64,000 bases of DNA from Chromatiaceae bacterium (GTDB lineage: Bacteria > Pseudomonadota > Gammaproteobacteria > Chromatiales > Chromatiaceae), in NCBI GenBank assembly GCA_024235255.1, contig JACKMT010000006.1, positions 1 to 64,000 on the forward strand, in the 5' to 3' direction. Positions 62,182-64,000 of this stretch are shown piece after piece; positions within the stretch are counted from its first letter, which is position 1; the number at the start of each line of letters is the position of its first letter. The notes under the pieces are model-generated. The model saw nothing but the letters and a program-made list of their open reading frames with translations. It was not told where the DNA came from and made no database searches. A program made the position numbers and the translations under genes.

Positions 62182-62937
62182 ATGAGCGACGTTTCAATGC
62201 GTCAGATGCTTGAATCTGGTGTTCATTTCGGACATCAGACCCGCTATTGGAATCCGAAAATGGGTGCATACATTTTCGGCCAGCGAAATAAAATTCACAT
62301 AATCAATCTGGAAAAGACACTACCGCTTTTCAAGGATGCCATGAATTTTCTTGGCTCCCTGGCCGCAAATGGGGGGCGTATTCTGTTCGTAGGCACCAAA
62401 CGGGCTGCCCGCGAGACCGTCAAGGAAGAGGCAGAGCGCTGCGGCATGCCTTACGTCAACCATCGCTGGTTGGGTGGTATGCTGACCAACTTTTCCACCA
62501 TCAAGTCACGTATCAAGCGCCTCAAGGATCTGGAAGAGATGTTCGAATCGGGTTCGATCGCACGTTTCAATAAGAAAGAGGCGCTCGGTCTGCGCCGTGA
62601 AATGGAGAAACTCGATCGCAGTCTGGGCGGCATCAAGAATATGGAGAAACTGCCGGATGTACTCTACGTTATCGACGTCGGCCACGAAGATATAGCCATT
62701 GCCGAGGCCCGCAAACTGGGTATCCCGGTAGTTGGTATTGTGGATACCAATAACAGTCCCGAAGGCATTGATTATGTCATTCCCGGCAACGACGACGCGA
62801 TTCGTGCGATACAGCTCTACGTCCAGGGCGCGTCTGCAGCAGTTCTGGAGGGGCGTGCAAGTGCGGCTCATCTGGGCAGCGGCATGGTCGACGAGTTTGT
62901 CGAAATAGAGAACAAGACGGGTGAGCAAGCCGGTTAA
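62182..62937 (+). CDS. rpsB: 30S ribosomal protein S2
   Basis: The 251-residue S2 opens with SMRQMLESGVHFGHQTRYWNPKM and has PLFKDAMNFLGSLAANGGRILFVGTKRAA, HRWLGGMLTNFSTI and PDVLYVIDVGHEDIAIAEARKLGIPVVGIVDTN. GGAG precedes the ATG. First of rpsB-tsf-pyrH. Confidence 0.99.
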   Translation: MSDVSMRQMLESGVHFGHQTRYWNPKMGAYIFGQRNKIHIINLEKTLPLFKDAMNFLGSLAANGGRILFVGTKRAARETVKEEAERCGMPYVNHRWLGGMLTNFSTIKSRIKRLKDLEEMFESGSIARFNKKEALGLRREMEKLDRSLGGIKNMEKLPDVLYVIDVGHEDIAIAEARKLGIPVVGIVDTNNSPEGIDYVIPGNDDAIRAIQLYVQGASAAVLEGRASAAHLGSGMVDEFVEIENKTGEQAG

Positions 62938-62987
62938 ATCACGGTACTTCTCCCTGGTATTCCGGTAAATCTATTAGTGAAGTTAGA

Positions 62988-63030
62988 GCGGCCTCTGCCA
63001 GGCATCGACAACCGGGCAGGGGCTGCTTTT
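62988..63030 (+). terminator. Attenuator-like terminator between rpsB and tsf
   Basis: GCGGCCTCTGCC pairs with GGCAGGGGCTGC (62988-62999, 63015-63026), followed by TTTTA. A partial terminator here is known in E. coli and lowers tsf relative to rpsB. Confidence 0.75.
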
Positions 63031-63059
63031 ATGTCTATTTAAAGCGAGGAATAGTACCC

Positions 63060-63944
63060 ATGGCCATTACCGCCTCTTTGGTGAAGGAACTGCGTGAAAG
63101 GACCGGCTCCGGCATGATGGAATGCAAAAAAGCACTGGTCGAGACCAACGGCGATATCGAAGCCGCAATCGATATGATGCGTAAATCCGGTCAGGCAAAA
63201 GCAGCCAAGAAAGCAGGAAGAACTGCGGCAGACGGCGTAATCACCATCTGCTTCAGTGACGATGGAAACAAGGCTGCGATGGTCGAAGTGAATTGCGAAA
63301 CTGACTTTGTGGCGAAAGACGACAATTTTACCTCGTTTGCAAAAGCGGTGGCAGAGCGTGCCCTGGTATCAGATGTGGCATCGGTTGAGGCATTGTTGGA
63401 AGCACCGCTGCACGATGGCGAAGAGACCACGGTGAATACTGCGCGGGAGGCGTTGATCTCGAAAATCGGAGAGAACATGAATGTCCGCCGATTCGAACGG
63501 CTGCAAGCCGGTTCCGGCAAGTTGACCAGTTACAGCCACGGCGTGCGCATCGGTGTTGTGGTGGAGGTGGCGGGTGGAGACGATATCCTGGCCAAGGATA
63601 TCGCCATGCATATCGCCGCCACCAATCCGCTCTGTATCTCTGAAGAAGATGTGCCGGTCGAAACGCTGGCGAAAGAGCGCTCCATCTTCAAGGCGCAGGC
63701 TATGGAGAGCGGAAAGCCCGAGAACATCGCTGAAAAGATGGTCGAGGGCCGGGTGCGTAAATACCTGGCGGAAGTGACACTGACCGGGCAACCGTTTGTC
63801 AAAGATCCGGAAATCAGCGTCGGCAAGCTGCTTGCCGATGCCTCGGCCCGGGTGATCGCTTTTCGCCGCTTCGAAGTTGGTGAAGGGATCGAAAAAAGAC
63901 AAGAGAATTTTGCCGAAGAAGTGATGGCGCAGATAAAGAGTTGA
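63060..63944 (+). CDS. tsf: Elongation factor Ts
   Basis: The 294-residue EF-Ts recycles EF-Tu-GDP. The N-terminal module LVKELRERTGSGMMECKKALVE and the TDFV core motif (VEVNCETDFVAKDD) are intact, and the C-terminal ALEGKILPE-type core is present in the LADASARVIAFRRFEVGEGIEKR segment. AGCGAGGAATAGTACCC precedes the ATG. Confidence 0.99.
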   Translation: MAITASLVKELRERTGSGMMECKKALVETNGDIEAAIDMMRKSGQAKAAKKAGRTAADGVITICFSDDGNKAAMVEVNCETDFVAKDDNFTSFAKAVAERALVSDVASVEALLEAPLHDGEETTVNTAREALISKIGENMNVRRFERLQAGSGKLTSYSHGVRIGVVVEVAGGDDILAKDIAMHIAATNPLCISEEDVPVETLAKERSIFKAQAMESGKPENIAEKMVEGRVRKYLAEVTLTGQPFVKDPEISVGKLLADASARVIAFRRFEVGEGIEKRQENFAEEVMAQIKS

Positions 63945-63946
63945 GC

Positions 63947-64000
63947 ATGTCGCAATTGATCTGTCGGCGCATTCTTCTCAAGCTAAGCGGCGAAGCTTTG
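63947..64000 (+). CDS. pyrH: UMP kinase, 5' fragment (cut by window end)
   Basis: The first 18 codons read MSQLICRRILLKLSGEAL, matching the conserved pyrH N-terminus (nucleotide-binding KLSGEAL). It starts two bases after the tsf stop, in the expected rpsB-tsf-pyrH order. Only the beginning is visible. Confidence 0.93.
   Translation, partial: MSQLICRRILLKLSGEAL

Noticed and set aside
1..64000. CRISPR arrays, tRNA or rRNA genes, phage or integrase genes
   Set aside because: No regularly spaced short direct repeats, no cloverleaf with GTTCRANNC-type T arm outside coding DNA, no integrase or transposase motif were found on reading both strands by eye.

Overview
The window reads as a chromosomal stretch of a free-living or symbiotic gammaproteobacterium. 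The evidence is the rpsB-tsf-pyrH order with divergent map-glnD, cmoA-cmoB, the yeaG-yeaH-ycgB stress operon, etfBA, a class IIa aldolase and several c-di-GMP proteins. A sulfur-oxidiser-like lineage (Chromatiales or Sedimenticolaceae type) is my inference from overall gene style, not something the sequence proves. No tRNA, rRNA, CRISPR array, integrase or intact insertion sequence was seen.

Region 1 (1-8.8 kb): the 3' end of a large repeat-domain surface protein, a PAS/GGDEF/GGDEF/EAL protein, a zinc-ribbon membrane protein, folE, a DUF2189 membrane protein, a DUF5522 mini-protein and an AEC transporter. Region 2 (9-16 kb): carbon and CoA metabolism, with fbaA, a CoA-transferase fused to a GNAT domain, an acyl-CoA synthetase and a citrate-lyase/malyl-CoA-lyase-like enzyme. 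Region 3 (16-22.6 kb): a GGDEF protein with a decayed EAL domain, followed by a tandem duplication of a TonB-dependent receptor. The first receptor copy is broken by one extra T. A stump of the upstream EAL gene lies between the copies and shows how the duplication formed.

Region 4 (22.6-31 kb): copper chaperone, di-haem peroxidase, a second AEC transporter, LysE exporter, LRR lipoprotein, TrkH and the cmoAB tRNA-modification pair. Region 5 (31-36 kb): thioesterase, a large acyl-CoA dehydrogenase and divergent etfBA, with a palindromic operator in the etf promoter. A candidate small RNA lies between cmoA and the thioesterase. Region 6 (35.7-43.8 kb): a PilZ protein, the spoVR/yeaH/prkA operon, an unexplained 0.86 kb gap, and an MddA-like methyltransferase plus a mini-protein facing an HxlR-SCP2 regulator across a clear twin operator.

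Region 7 (44-51 kb) is the most distinctive part. It is a same-strand cluster for the central ethylmalonyl-CoA pathway: crotonyl-CoA carboxylase/reductase, MeaB, ethylmalonyl-CoA mutase and methylsuccinyl-CoA dehydrogenase. The Ccr carries an extra C-terminal CBS pair, suggesting nucleotide control of the committed step. Together with the citrate-lyase-like enzyme and ETF, it suggests that C2 units (acetate or polyhydroxyalkanoate) are assimilated without a glyoxylate shunt. Region 8 (51.4-64 kb): small membrane proteins, a large P-loop protein of unknown role, a cold-shock protein, lysA and dapL (aminotransferase route to lysine), an ArsC-like reductase, glnD, map, rpsB, tsf and the start of pyrH.

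Two dispersed non-coding repeat families are visible: a ~130 bp double-hairpin element (22.5 kb and 57.8 kb, opposite orientations) and a ~85 bp inverted repeat (10.2 kb, with a decayed copy at 4.7 kb).
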